Below, piece after piece: positions 1-8,314 of a stretch of 8,389 nucleotides of DNA. The position numbers and the translations under genes are program-made. The DNA is taken from contig CAIMNF010000287.1 in assembly GCA_903842755.1 (NCBI GenBank), positions 1 through 8,389 of the forward strand, in the 5' to 3' direction. The DNA comes from Oligoflexia bacterium. Lineage in GTDB: Bacteria; Bdellovibrionota; UBA1018; CAIMNF01. How positions within the stretch are numbered: the first letter of the stretch is position 1; the number at the start of each line of letters is the position of its first letter. The notes below the pieces were generated by a model that was not told where the DNA came from, ran no database searches, and saw nothing but the letters and a program-made list of their open reading frames with translations.

Positions 1-138
1 AGCAATTTTTAAAATTGGCGGCGAAAAATGTGAACCGGCTACGAAGCCAAATAGAAGACAAGCGCTCCCCGCCACGGCGGACGCGAGTTGTTTATTCAGG
101 TGACTACTCCATGTGGACACTGAAATGATTCCGTTCAT
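1..138 (-). CDS. Possible partial membrane-protein gene, cut by window edge
   Basis: A frame opens with ATG at 138 (reading MNGIISVSTW...) and stays open for all 46 codons to the window edge, so the C-terminal part is missing. Residues about 19-38 are mostly hydrophobic and small (ASAVAGSACLLFGFVAG lies here) and could be a membrane segment or signal anchor. I do not recognise a family. In its favour are a sigma70-like promoter match ending about 54 bases upstream and its position on the same strand as every other gene. Against it, the only purine-rich Shine-Dalgarno-like run (AAGGAA) abuts the ATG, so spacing is poor, and 46 codons is short. A plus-strand frame over positions 3-122 is also open and cannot be excluded. 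Treat as tentative. Confidence 0.35.
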   Translation of the reverse strand, partial: MNGIISVSTWSSHLNKQLASAVAGSACLLFGFVAGSHFSPPILKIA

Positions 139-191
139 TTCCTTCAATCTTCGAACTAAATTAAACTACAGGATCTCGGCACTACCTCTAA

Positions 192-219
192 ATTTTATGC
201 CACTTTCACCTAAATTCAA
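192..219 (-). promoter_or_regulatory. Candidate sigma70-type promoter downstream of atpC
   Basis: On the minus strand a -35-like TTGAAT (214-219) is followed after 16 bases by a -10-like TAAAAT (192-197), which matches the TATAAT consensus at five of six positions. Transcription would start near 185 and run towards the left edge, with a leader of roughly 47 bases before the possible start codon at 138. The site lies between the end of atpC and that frame. The region is AT-rich, so a chance match is possible. Confidence 0.4.
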
Positions 220-247
220 CAATTAATATTAAATAATTGATTCGAGA

Positions 248-664
248 TTAGTCGAGTGGACCGGAGCCAATACTTTGTCTAATCAACGCCCGCTGCAATT
301 TAAGCTGGTACTTATTAAACTCGTGAAGCCCTAAAGATGCATTTTTTAGCATCTCCTCGGCCTTGAGTTGAGCAGCCTTGGCCCGTCCCACATTAATCTC
401 AGCCGAAAGCTCTAAAGTTTCCGCCAAGACTTTGACTACCTCACCCTCTACATTTAAGAATCCGGTCGAGATAACCCCAGTAACCCTTTTACCGACCACC
501 GGCTGATATTCAAAACGACCGGTTTCAATTTGGGAAACCATTCCCACATGCCCTGGCAAAATTTCTGTCTCTCCTTCGACTGTGGTCACCAACAAAGAAA
601 GAACTTCTTCTCTTTCAACCAGCTTTCGCTCAGGCGAATAAATACTTAAATAAAATTTTTCCAT
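248..664 (-). CDS. atpC: F1F0 ATP synthase subunit epsilon
   Basis: This encodes the epsilon subunit of the F1 central stalk, which binds gamma and the c-ring and can inhibit ATP hydrolysis. The 138-residue product has the family's usual length and two-domain layout. An N-terminal beta-sandwich (about residues 1-86) carries the typical GETEILPGH motif at 31-39. A C-terminal helical hairpin (about 88-135) is rich in Ala, Lys, Glu and Leu. The ATG at 664 lies 2 bases past the atpD stop. No AGGAG-like sequence precedes it; the upstream bases are the end of atpD (CACTTCAATAAAT). Translation is therefore probably coupled to atpD termination, which suits one epsilon per three beta. It is the last atp gene of the cluster. 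Identification is secure; the coupling is inference. Confidence 0.97.
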   Translation of the reverse strand: MEKFYLSIYSPERKLVEREEVLSLLVTTVEGETEILPGHVGMVSQIETGRFEYQPVVGKRVTGVISTGFLNVEGEVVKVLAETLELSAEINVGRAKAAQLKAEEMLKNASLGLHEFNKYQLKLQRALIRQSIGSGPLD

Positions 665-666
665 AT

Positions 667-2104
<1,438 letters not shown>

Positions 2105-2106
2105 CA

Positions 2107-2121
2107 CCCACTGCTGTTGGG
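2107..2121 (-). repeat. Small possible hairpin in the atpG-atpD gap
   Basis: The minus strand reads CCCA-ACAGCAG-TGGG, a 4-bp stem with a 7-base loop, ending two bases before the atpD Shine-Dalgarno sequence. It resembles a second small hairpin before atpF' (6022-6035), with a similar loop ACAGC(G/A) and one stem base pair changed from T-A to C-G. The stem is short and there is no T-tract, so it is not an intrinsic terminator. A role in translation or RNA processing is speculation. Confidence 0.25.
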
Positions 2122-2123
2122 CC

Positions 2124-3011
2124 CTATTGGGTTTTTTGTGACTCGCTACCTGCTATAATTTCTAAAAGCTCTTTGGTAATTGATGCCTGACGCTGTTTAT
2201 TATATAAAAGCGTAAGTTTCTTAATCATGTCGCCTGCGTTTTTCGTCGCATTCTCCATTGCGCTCATCCGTGCTCCATGCTCACTGGCTTGTGACTCAAG
2301 TAAAGCCCGATAGACTTGAACCGCAAAATACTTTCCCGAAATGAACTCATACAATTCTGGCCGACTTGGCTTAAACAACGCCGCCTCGTTTAGCGCTGCT
2401 TTTTCCATATTTGAAATATTTCCATCTTCAGCTGGAGTGATCGGCAAAACAGTTTCGGTTTGAATCACTTGCGAAATTGCGTTCTGGAACAAATTGTAAA
2501 TTAAGACAACTTCGTCCACTTGCCCCTGCTCAAAAAGTGGCAGAACTTTCTTTGAAAGTTCACTCGCCTTTTTAAATCCTACCTTTGGGCCAAACTCTTC
2601 AAAGTGAAGAACATCAATCGGATACCGGCCTTTAAGTACTTCAAACGCTTTCTTTCCTACAAAAACGAATTTCACTTTTTTGCCTTGAGACTGACGTTCC
2701 ACCAAGAACTGTCCCGCAGCCTTGATCGCGGTACCGTTATAACCCCCGCATAGGCCTCTATCTGAACTCATGACGATGCAAATTGAAACTTTTTGTTTAC
2801 TTTCAAGCGGAGCCAAATCTTCAGACTTACCACCACTCGCAGCTAACAAAGTAATTAACCTTGAAATCTCTTGAGCATAAGGTCTCTGACTTTGAACCGC
2901 CTCAGTTGCACGACGTAACTTAGCTGCAGAAACCATTTTCATGGCCTTTGTAGTTTGCTGCGTATTCTTTGTAGAGGTAATTCTTTTCTTTAGGTCTTTA
3001 ATGCTAGGCAT
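2124..3011 (-). CDS. atpG: F1F0 ATP synthase subunit gamma
   Basis: Gamma is the rotating central shaft of F1, linking the c-ring to the catalytic beta sites. The 295-residue product has both hallmark ends. The N-terminal helix MPSIKDLKKRI...TKAMKMVSAAKLRRA (1-35) and the C-terminal helix ASITKELLEIIAG (276-288) form the antiparallel coiled coil inside the alpha/beta hexamer. The conserved SDRGLCGGYN motif is at 83-92 at the start of the Rossmann-like domain. Length is normal. The ATG at 3011 has an AAGGAA Shine-Dalgarno sequence five bases upstream, in the 12-base gap after atpA. The short tail SESQKTQ after the conserved helix is polar and not remarkable. Transcribed with its neighbours. 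Confidence 0.98.
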   Translation of the reverse strand: MPSIKDLKKRITSTKNTQQTTKAMKMVSAAKLRRATEAVQSQRPYAQEISRLITLLAASGGKSEDLAPLESKQKVSICIVMSSDRGLCGGYNGTAIKAAGQFLVERQSQGKKVKFVFVGKKAFEVLKGRYPIDVLHFEEFGPKVGFKKASELSKKVLPLFEQGQVDEVVLIYNLFQNAISQVIQTETVLPITPAEDGNISNMEKAALNEAALFKPSRPELYEFISGKYFAVQVYRALLESQASEHGARMSAMENATKNAGDMIKKLTLLYNKQRQASITKELLEIIAGSESQKTQ

Positions 3012-3023
3012 TTTTATTCCTTT

Positions 3024-4532
3024 TTATGCAGAGAACACCTTACTAAATGCACCTAAAGCTTCGATGAGTCTAGCCTTCATTGCATCATCAATTTTTTGAG
3101 TTGAAACAATTCCTTGCGGAATGTCTGAATAATTTTTGGCAACAAAAGCCATAAATTGTTCCTCAAACGCCCGCAGTTTTGCCACCGGGACTTGATCAAG
3201 ATAACCATTGACCCCCGCAAAAATAATGATGATTTGCTGTTCTACTCCTAGCGGTGAATACTGCCCTTGTTTCAAAATTTCCACAAGGCGTTGTCCTCTA
3301 GCTAATTGTCGCTGGGTTGCAGGATCAAGGTCCGAGCCAAATTGTGCAAATGCTGCTTTTTCTCGGTATTGTGCAAGGTCTAATCTCAATGTACCCGCCA
3401 CTTGCTTCATCGCCTTAATTTGGGCCGATCCACCTACCCGAGATACAGAAAGACCAACGTTCACCGCTGGCCGTACACCACTATAAAACAAATCCGCTTC
3501 TAAGAAGATTTGCCCATCGGTAATAGAAATAACGTTCGTTGGAATGTAGCCAGACACGTCCCCCGCTTGGGTCTCAATAATTGGCAAAGCGGTAAGACTG
3601 CCTGCACCCATTTTGTCTGATAATTTAGCGGCGCGCTCCAGAAGTCTTGAATGGAGATAGAACACGTCCCCGGGATAAGCCTCTCGACCTGGCGGGCGGC
3701 GCAAAAGCAAAGAAAGCTGACGATAAGCTTGGGCTTGTTTCGTAAGATCGTCATAAACAATCAGGGCATGCATTCCGTTATCCCGGAAAAACTCTCCCAT
3801 GGTAACTCCAGTATACGGCGCCAAAAACTGTAACGGCGCTTGCTCGGAAGCTCCCGCACTTACGACGGTTGTATATTCCATTGCTCCCGACTTTTTCAGG
3901 CGATCTACGACCTGTGCTACCGTCGACTGCTTTTGACCAATGGCCACATAAATACAGAATACATTTTTCCCTTTTTGATTAATGATCGTATCGATCGCAA
4001 TTGCTGTTTTCCCGGTTTGACGGTCACCAATAATTAGCTCACGCTGTCCGCGGCCAATGGGAATCATTGCATCGATTGCTTTGATGCCCGTCTGAAGCGG
4101 TTCATGAACGGATTTACGCTCAATAATTCCAGGAGCCTTTACTTCGACCCGACTGAATTGAGTCGCCTTGAGTTCCCCCAAACCATCAATGGGTTGTCCC
4201 AACGCATTCACAACACGTCCTAATAGTTCCTTTCCAACCGGAACTTGAACAATTTTTCCCGTTCGCTTTACGAGGGTTCCTTCTTTGATGAGCGTTTCAT
4301 CACCTAGAATTGCAACGCCGACCGCAAGCTCTTCTAGATTTAAGACCATACCAAACACACCATGACCAAAATCGACCAACTCACCGGCCATTGCTTTTTC
4401 AAGTCCGTAGATCTTTGCTACTCCGTCTCCCACAGCTAGCACTGTCCCGGTTTCGGAAACATCTAGCTTATTGTCCAGGTTAGACAACTGACTTTTTAAA
4501 ACTTCTGCAATTTCGTTCGCTTTTAAGCTCAT
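3024..4532 (-). CDS. atpA: F1F0 ATP synthase subunit alpha
   Basis: Alpha is the non-catalytic nucleotide-binding subunit of the F1 head (three copies); it also supplies the arginine finger to each beta active site. The 502-residue product is full length. Motifs seen are the Walker A loop GDRQTGKT (169-176), a Walker B region ALIVYDD (256-262), and [10 protein letters not shown] (362-371), in which R365 corresponds to the arginine finger. An N-terminal crown beta-barrel covers about 25-92. The start at 4532 begins [12 protein letters not shown], the typical N-terminal helix that contacts delta, and is preceded by AAGGAG with 8-base spacing. atpH ends 19 bases upstream and atpG begins 12 bases downstream. 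No abnormal residues noted. Confidence 0.99.
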   Translation of the reverse strand: MSLKANEIAEVLKSQLSNLDNKLDVSETGTVLAVGDGVAKIYGLEKAMAGELVDFGHGVFGMVLNLEELAVGVAILGDETLIKEGTLVKRTGKIVQVPVGKELLGRVVNALGQPIDGLGELKATQFSRVEVKAPGIIERKSVHEPLQTGIKAIDAMIPIGRGQRELIIGDRQTGKTAIAIDTIINQKGKNVFCIYVAIGQKQSTVAQVVDRLKKSGAMEYTTVVSAGASEQAPLQFLAPYTGVTMGEFFRDNGMHALIVYDDLTKQAQAYRQLSLLLRRPPGREAYPGDVFYLHSRLLERAAKLSDKMGAGSLTALPIIETQAGDVSGYIPTNVISITDGQIFLEADLFYSGVRPAVNVGLSVSRVGGSAQIKAMKQVAGTLRLDLAQYREKAAFAQFGSDLDPATQRQLARGQRLVEILKQGQYSPLGVEQQIIIIFAGVNGYLDQVPVAKLRAFEEQFMAFVAKNYSDIPQGIVSTQKIDDAMKARLIEALGAFSKVFSA

Positions 4533-4540
4533 CGCTTATT

Positions 4541-4546
4541 CTCCTT
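4541..4546 (-). promoter_or_regulatory. Strong Shine-Dalgarno site of atpA
   Basis: The minus strand reads AAGGAG, 8 bases before the atpA ATG, within the 19-base atpH-atpA gap. It confirms the chosen start and suggests independent, efficient initiation for a subunit needed in three copies. Confidence 0.75.
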
Positions 4547-4551
4547 CGTGC

Positions 4552-5088
4552 TTAATGAAAATAATTTACCAATTTTTCTAACTTATTTTGAATACTACTA
4601 TCGTAAGTGATGCCCGCTACGGTAACTCGGATTCCAGCAATCAAACTTGAATCCACTCGGATTTTCAACGTCACCTTTTTATTCAACTTTTTAGACAAAG
4701 CATGGGTCACTTTTTCCTGAGTCTCTAAGGACAATGGCACCGCGCTAATCAACTCGCCACTTAGCCCTCCAGAGCGATCAACCTGAATAGTTTCGATTTC
4801 CTTTAAAATGGTGCCTAGAAATTTGATCCTATTTTTCTTAACAAGCATCATAAGGAATCGAGAGCTAAGGGGACTAAGACCCAATTTTTGAGAAAAAACG
4901 GTAAGGACGCTCTCCTTCTCAAGATCCGATACATTGGGACTATTAAAAACTTTAACCAAAAGCTCACTTTCACGGAAAAGGTCTCCGAAGCTTTCCAATT
5001 CCGACCTATATTTATCTAGGTTTACTGCCGGTCCCGTACCATTCACGACGTCATACCAAACTTGCGCGTAAAGTTTTGCTACTTTCAT
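4552..5088 (-). CDS. atpH: F1F0 ATP synthase subunit delta
   Basis: Delta (OSCP-like) caps the F1 head and ties the alpha subunits to the b/b' peripheral stalk, so that the head does not rotate with the shaft. The 178-residue product has the expected length. The N-terminal helical domain begins MKVAKLYAQVWYDVV. The C-terminal part carries the family signature, here VDSSLIAGIRVTVAGITYDSS followed by an amphipathic end (about 144-178). The ATG at 5088 overlaps the atpF stop by four bases (ATGA) and has GGAG five bases upstream inside atpF, so translation is probably coupled to atpF. Identity rests on the C-terminal signature and gene order; the middle of the protein is variable, as usual for this subunit. 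Confidence 0.95.
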   Translation of the reverse strand: MKVAKLYAQVWYDVVNGTGPAVNLDKYRSELESFGDLFRESELLVKVFNSPNVSDLEKESVLTVFSQKLGLSPLSSRFLMMLVKKNRIKFLGTILKEIETIQVDRSGGLSGELISAVPLSLETQEKVTHALSKKLNKKVTLKIRVDSSLIAGIRVTVAGITYDSSIQNKLEKLVNYFH

Positions 5089-5558
5089 TTTTTCTCCATC
5101 AATTCTTTTTCAAAAAGATCATTATACGATTGATGTAAATCCGGATTTAATTTGTTTTTTAAACGTGCGGTTGCGGTAGTTAGCGTTTCAAGGGCAATCG
5201 TCTTAATCGCCTCTCTCCTTAAAGTCTCCTCAAGCGCCCGTTGATTTTCTTTCGCTTCAAGTTCCATTTGAGCCCTTAGCCTTCGCGCCGCGTCCTCTAT
5301 GCCCTTGATTTGAGATTTTTGTCTCTCCTGCCACTCGAAGAAAATATTTTCCTTTTCCTTTTCAATTCCCGCAAACTTTTTTTCAACTTCTGCTCTTTGA
5401 TTTTCTGCTGACAATACGTTTACTTTAGCTCGACTTAGACCCTCATTTATACTTTGAGTGCGATTTTTTATCCACGCTTTAAGCGGCTTCCCCGTAAAAT
5501 AGGCTAGCAACCAAAAGAGCGCTAATACGTTTATTGAAGGTAAAATGAGCGTTTCCAT
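5085..5558 (-). CDS. atpF: F1F0 ATP synthase subunit b (peripheral stalk)
   Basis: This encodes one of two b-type stalk subunits, which anchor in the membrane and run up the side of F1 to delta. The 157-residue product has one N-terminal membrane segment (about residues 4-22, LILPSINVLALFWLLAYF region), followed by the conserved GKPLKAWIKNR turn. A long highly charged helix rich in Glu, Lys, Ala and Gln (about 30-130) would form the coiled coil. The start at 5558 is supported by AGGAA seven bases upstream, in the 10-base gap after atpF'. The stop overlaps the atpH start. Sequence conservation of b subunits is low, so the call rests on architecture and position. Which gene is b and which b' is assigned by order (b' first). 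Confidence 0.93.
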   Translation of the reverse strand: METLILPSINVLALFWLLAYFTGKPLKAWIKNRTQSINEGLSRAKVNVLSAENQRAEVEKKFAGIEKEKENIFFEWQERQKSQIKGIEDAARRLRAQMELEAKENQRALEETLRREAIKTIALETLTTATARLKNKLNPDLHQSYNDLFEKELMEKK

Positions 5559-5568
5559 ATTTCGTTTC

Positions 5569-6009
5569 CTATTGATGACTCAAAGCTTTTTCCACAATGT
5601 GATCTGCAAAAGTGGACACCTGGGTCTTGAGCTCTAATTCAACCTGAGCCTTTTCAATCAACAATTTTTGAGATAATGCCTGATAGTCCTTTTTAATCGT
5701 TTCGCGATGGTTCGCAATTGCTGTATTCTCGGCGTTTTTAATTTCAAGGACGGCAGATTCATAATTACTGCGCGCTTGAGCGCGCATTTCTTGTAACCGT
5801 TTTTCGTAATCTGCGAGTTTGATTTCGACAGTCTTAAGCAACTCTGCGGCTGCTTGTGAATCTTTTTTTAACCGAATATTTCGCTTTTCAATGAGTGCCT
5901 GAAAGGGCTTTAGGTAAATCTTTTTTAGGATTAAAAAGCAGACTGCAAAGAGAGCGAATTGTAAAAATATAGTTTGGTTTAGTTCAAGCTGTTCAAAGAT
6001 TTCGGTCAT
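5569..6009 (-). CDS. atpF': F1F0 ATP synthase subunit b' (second peripheral stalk subunit)
   Basis: This is a 146-residue b-type subunit thought to form a heterodimer with the product of the next gene. The N-terminus (EQLELNQTIFLQFALFAVCF) fits the typical pattern of an Asn and a Gln flanking the start of a single membrane helix (about residues 12-30). It is followed by the KPFQALIEKRN junction and a charged helical region (about 40-140). Two consecutive b-like genes of similar size but different sequence point to a b/b' enzyme as in photosynthetic and deltaproteobacterial-type clusters, not an E. coli b2 homodimer. The ATG at 6009 has only a weak AGGG about 11 bases upstream, partly inside a possible hairpin. 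It is the first atp gene, after a 107-base gap. Confidence 0.92.
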   Translation of the reverse strand: MTEIFEQLELNQTIFLQFALFAVCFLILKKIYLKPFQALIEKRNIRLKKDSQAAAELLKTVEIKLADYEKRLQEMRAQARSNYESAVLEIKNAENTAIANHRETIKKDYQALSQKLLIEKAQVELELKTQVSTFADHIVEKALSHQ

Positions 6010-6021
6010 GGTTTTTTAGGC

Positions 6022-6035
6022 CCTACGCTGTTAGG
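6022..6035 (-). repeat. Small possible hairpin before atpF'
   Basis: The minus strand reads CCTA-ACAGCG-TAGG, a 4-bp stem with a 6-base loop, 12 bases before the atpF' start codon. The 3' arm overlaps the only Shine-Dalgarno-like bases (AGGG) of atpF'. It is similar to the hairpin before atpD at 2107-2121. The stem is too short to be stable alone, so any function is conjecture. Confidence 0.25.
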
Positions 6036-6075
6036 TGTTGCTCTACGAATTTCAATGAAACTCATCTGTTTGGTA

Positions 6076-6111
6076 TGACCTTTAAGTACCACGCAAAATC
6101 AGAAAGGGTCA
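6076..6111 (-). repeat. Imperfect inverted repeat in the bactofilin-atpF' gap
   Basis: On the plus strand TGACCTTT (6076-6083) and AAAGGGTCA (6103-6111) are inverted copies differing by one extra G, giving 8 paired bases around a 19-base interval. The repeat spans the candidate promoter at 6083-6112, one arm covering most of the -35 box. It could be an operator for a dimeric regulator, or an RNA hairpin if transcription comes through from the bactofilin gene. No T-tract follows, so it is not a classical terminator. Confidence 0.35.
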
Positions 6112-6112
6112 A
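6083..6112 (-). promoter_or_regulatory. Candidate promoter for the atp genes
   Basis: TTGACC (6107-6112, minus strand) matches the -35 consensus at five of six positions. After 18 bases comes TACTTA (6083-6088), a poor -10 but preceded by TGG, an extended -10 feature. The -35 begins four bases after the bactofilin stop codon. It lies in the only sizeable gap between recognised genes, where a promoter for the seven atp genes would be expected. The weak -10 keeps the call uncertain. Confidence 0.35.
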
Positions 6113-6116
6113 GCCG

Positions 6117-6473
6117 TTAAAGCATTTTGTTGGTTCCTTCGAAAAGAACCCCTTCCTCAACCTTTAAGCTCGGGGTAGACATTTCGCCCCGGAAGATCGC
6201 CGGTTTTTTAAATTCAACTCTATACTTCGCCTCGATGATGGCTTCAACTTTACCGTAGATAATGACGACACCTGCTTTAATTTCGCCATTCACTTTTCCC
6301 GTTTCACCAATCACGAGCATATCGGGAGTAATAATTTTCCCATTTACGATTCCATTGATATGAAAACATCCACTATAGGCCAAGGTACCGTCAAACTGGG
6401 CGGCCTTCTCCAGAACTCCCGTAAGCTCAGTAGAAACCACTTCAGGGGCCTGAAATTCAAACTGGTTTGTCAT
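6117..6473 (-). CDS. Bactofilin (polymer-forming cytoskeletal protein)
   Basis: Bactofilins are small proteins that polymerise without nucleotide into filaments, often membrane-associated, that organise cell shape, wall enzymes or chromosome ends. The 118-residue product has the short disordered N-terminus and the repeated short beta-strand pattern (about residues 24-113) of the DUF583/bactofilin beta-helix. Regularly spaced glycines and hydrophobics are seen in GTLAYSGCFHINGIVNGKI, VIGETGKVNGEIKAGVVII and EGVLFEGTNKM. There is no nucleotide-binding motif. The ATG at 6473 directly abuts the parB stop with no gap; AGGAG lies five bases upstream inside parB, so translation is probably coupled. 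Placement beside parAB recalls bactofilins that position ParAB in Myxococcus; a similar role here is inference. Confidence 0.93.
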   Translation of the reverse strand: MTNQFEFQAPEVVSTELTGVLEKAAQFDGTLAYSGCFHINGIVNGKIITPDMLVIGETGKVNGEIKAGVVIIYGKVEAIIEAKYRVEFKKPAIFRGEMSTPSLKVEEGVLFEGTNKML

Positions 6474-7454
6474 TTACTCTCCTGCCAACAGGTTCAATAT
6501 TCGACTAAACTCCTCTGATGAAGAATAGTGCATTTGAATCATCCCCGACTTAGGATCACCCTTAATATTGACCTTCGTCATAAACTTTCGCGTCAACTCT
6601 TGAGTCGCCTGGGAAATCACCACACTTATTTTAGCGTCGCTTTTTATCCTGGCACTTGCTTCATTTGGAGTTAATTCCTTACCTTGCTTAATTTCCTGAG
6701 TTCGCTTTTCTGCCTGCCTCACACTTAAGTGCTTTCCCAAGATTTCTTGCGACAGCGCTTCCCGTTCGGCGGCATCTTCGATTGCCAAAAGTGCCTTTGC
6801 GTGTCCGCGAGAAAGTGTGCCTTTTTTTAGCTCGGTAATAATCGAATCCGATAACTTCAAAATGCGAAGGGCATTGGCGACCGTTGCTCTTTCCTTGCCC
6901 ATTTTTTTTGCCAACTCCTCTTGCGAAAGTTGAAACTCTTGCAAAAGCTGGAAGTAGGCTAATGCTTCGTCTACACAATTAAGATCCTCTCTCTGTATAT
7001 TTTCTACAATTGCTAGCTCTAAAGCCTCTCGATCGGTGCTTCGACGTATCACGACGGGCACAGTTTTTAGACCCGCCAATTTACTAGCCCTAAGCCGCCT
7101 CTCTCCTGCAATCAATTCATATTGATCGCCATTTTTCCTAACAATGAGGGGTTGAATAAGCCCATTTTCTCGAATGGACTGCGCCAATTCTTCCAATGCC
7201 GCCTGATCAAAATCTCTTCGCGGCTGGAACTCATTAGCTTTAATGGCTTCGATCGGTAATACCGAAATGCCCATATGCCGACTCGCTGATGTCGATTCTG
7301 AAGTTTCTTTTATCGGACCTTGTGTGGATTGCGCCGTTACACTGCCATTGCTTGGCTGAGAGCCATGTGCGGCGGGTTGCTGATTTGCCCCCGGCAGTAA
7401 CGAAGCCAGACCTTTGCCAAGTACCGATCTCTGTGGTTGCGCTGAACTACTCAT
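6474..7454 (-). CDS. parB: Chromosome partitioning protein ParB (CTP-binding clamp)
   Basis: ParB binds parS sites near the origin, loads as a CTP-dependent sliding clamp and is moved by ParA. The 326-residue product shows the ParA-contacting motif LGKGLASLLP (12-21), then a low-complexity Ser/Gln/Thr/Ala linker (about 22-60). The CTP-binding domain follows, with EFQPRRDF (75-82), GERRLRA (117-123) and ENIQREDL (150-157). A helix-turn-helix region lies at about 176-201 (LSQEELAKKMGKERATVANA) with RGHAKALL after it (216-223), and a C-terminal dimerisation domain at about 275-326. All key motifs are intact. The ATG at 7454 lies 4 bases past the parA stop, with AGGGG nine bases upstream inside parA. 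The stop TAA touches the bactofilin ATG. Chromosomal (Spo0J-type) rather than plasmid ParB is favoured by context. Confidence 0.97.
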   Translation of the reverse strand: MSSSAQPQRSVLGKGLASLLPGANQQPAAHGSQPSNGSVTAQSTQGPIKETSESTSASRHMGISVLPIEAIKANEFQPRRDFDQAALEELAQSIRENGLIQPLIVRKNGDQYELIAGERRLRASKLAGLKTVPVVIRRSTDREALELAIVENIQREDLNCVDEALAYFQLLQEFQLSQEELAKKMGKERATVANALRILKLSDSIITELKKGTLSRGHAKALLAIEDAAEREALSQEILGKHLSVRQAEKRTQEIKQGKELTPNEASARIKSDAKISVVISQATQELTRKFMTKVNIKGDPKSGMIQMHYSSSEEFSRILNLLAGE

Positions 7455-7458
7455 TTCT

Positions 7459-8313
7459 TTAAGCCCCTACCAATGGTTGTTGATTGATCACTGCGGTGGT
7501 CTCGGCACTTTGAATGTTAGTCGTCAATATGGTTTGACCATGAGGATTATCTCGATTAAGAATTTCGCGAGCCAAATCTAAATAAGCGACACAGCCCTTC
7601 GAGTTTACATCGTATAAAACGATTGGCTTACCAAATGACGTGCATTCACTTAACTTAATATTTCTCGGAATTACGGTATTAAATACTTTTTCTCCAAAAT
7701 GAGCTCTCACTTCACTCTCAATTTCGTGGCTCAACTTTAATTGGCCATTAAACATCGTTAAAACGATACCTTCGATCGCTAACTGTTGGTTTACACTTTG
7801 TTTAATCAGGTCAATCGTGTTCATGAGTTGACTAAGTCCTTCGAGAGCAAAATATTCCGCCTGAAGTGGGACAAGTACAGAATCTGCGGCCGTTAACGCG
7901 TTAACTGTTAAAAGGCCAAGTGTAGGTGGGCAGTCGATGAATATATAGTCGTACTGGTGTCGAACTTCGTGCAAAATATTTTTCAACTTAGATTCGCGAG
8001 CAAAAGCCCCAACGAGTTCAATCTCGGCACCGGTGAGATGCGAATTTGCGGGTGCCAAATCTAAGTGGTCAATTTCAGTCTTCCTAATAGTTGAAGACAA
8101 GGAAACTTCGCCCAAAAGAGCATGATAAATGGTTAAGAAGCTGTCATCCATTTTAGGGGATACGCCAACACCTGAAGAGGCATTCCCCTGGGGATCAAAA
8201 TCAATCAGGAGGACTTTCTTATCGGCAAGTGATAATGACGCCGCCAAGTTTACGGTCGTCGTAGTCTTACCGACACCGCCTTTTTGATTTACGATTGCTA
8301 CTACTTTTCCCAT
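7459..8313 (-). CDS. parA: Chromosome partitioning ATPase ParA (Soj-like)
   Basis: ParA is a deviant Walker ATPase that dimerises with ATP, binds DNA non-specifically and drives ParB-parS complexes apart. The 284-residue product begins MGKVVAIVNQ and has the deviant Walker A KGGVGKTTT (11-19, signature lysine K11), Walker A' DFDPQGN (38-44), Walker B FIDCPP (125-130) and the conserved IPRN (215-218). SKGCVAYLDLARE (238-250) matches the usual SKGAxAYxxLAxE end. About 30 further residues, polar and Gln/Thr/Asn-rich, extend past the usual end of the Soj-like family (roughly 255-260). The lack of an N-terminal DNA-binding domain indicates the chromosomal type. The ATG at 8313 has AGGGGG five bases upstream, located in an inverted repeat that also contains the stop of the preceding gene. 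Confidence 0.97.
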   Translation of the reverse strand: MGKVVAIVNQKGGVGKTTTTVNLAASLSLADKKVLLIDFDPQGNASSGVGVSPKMDDSFLTIYHALLGEVSLSSTIRKTEIDHLDLAPANSHLTGAEIELVGAFARESKLKNILHEVRHQYDYIFIDCPPTLGLLTVNALTAADSVLVPLQAEYFALEGLSQLMNTIDLIKQSVNQQLAIEGIVLTMFNGQLKLSHEIESEVRAHFGEKVFNTVIPRNIKLSECTSFGKPIVLYDVNSKGCVAYLDLAREILNRDNPHGQTILTTNIQSAETTAVINQQPLVGA

Positions 8314-8314
8314 T

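Noticed and set aside
69..80. GC-rich palindrome CCGCC-AC-GGCGG as a possible terminator
   Set aside because: The loop is only two bases, no T-tract follows in either direction, and it lies inside the possible left-edge frame.
3..125. Plus-strand open frame from the left edge, reading NVNRLRSQIEDKR and ending YSMWTLK before a stop
   Set aside because: It has 40 open codons and could be the end of a convergent gene, but the minus-strand frame over the same bases has a start and an upstream promoter match. Neither is secure, and I kept only the better supported one.
219..238. AT-only inverted repeat just after atpC as a terminator
   Set aside because: The six-pair stem has a single G-C pair and an eight-base loop, and would not be stable enough for intrinsic termination.
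4100..4109. Perfect 10-bp palindrome GTTCATGAAC inside atpA
   Set aside because: It encodes the conserved VHEPLQ region of alpha. The palindrome is explained by codon constraint and chance.
6049..6061. ATTTCAATGAAAC, resembling a parS half-site palindrome
   Set aside because: The arms TTTCA/TGAAA are separated by one base instead of the CG-centred even palindrome of parS, and the central CACGTG is missing. It is too degenerate to call.
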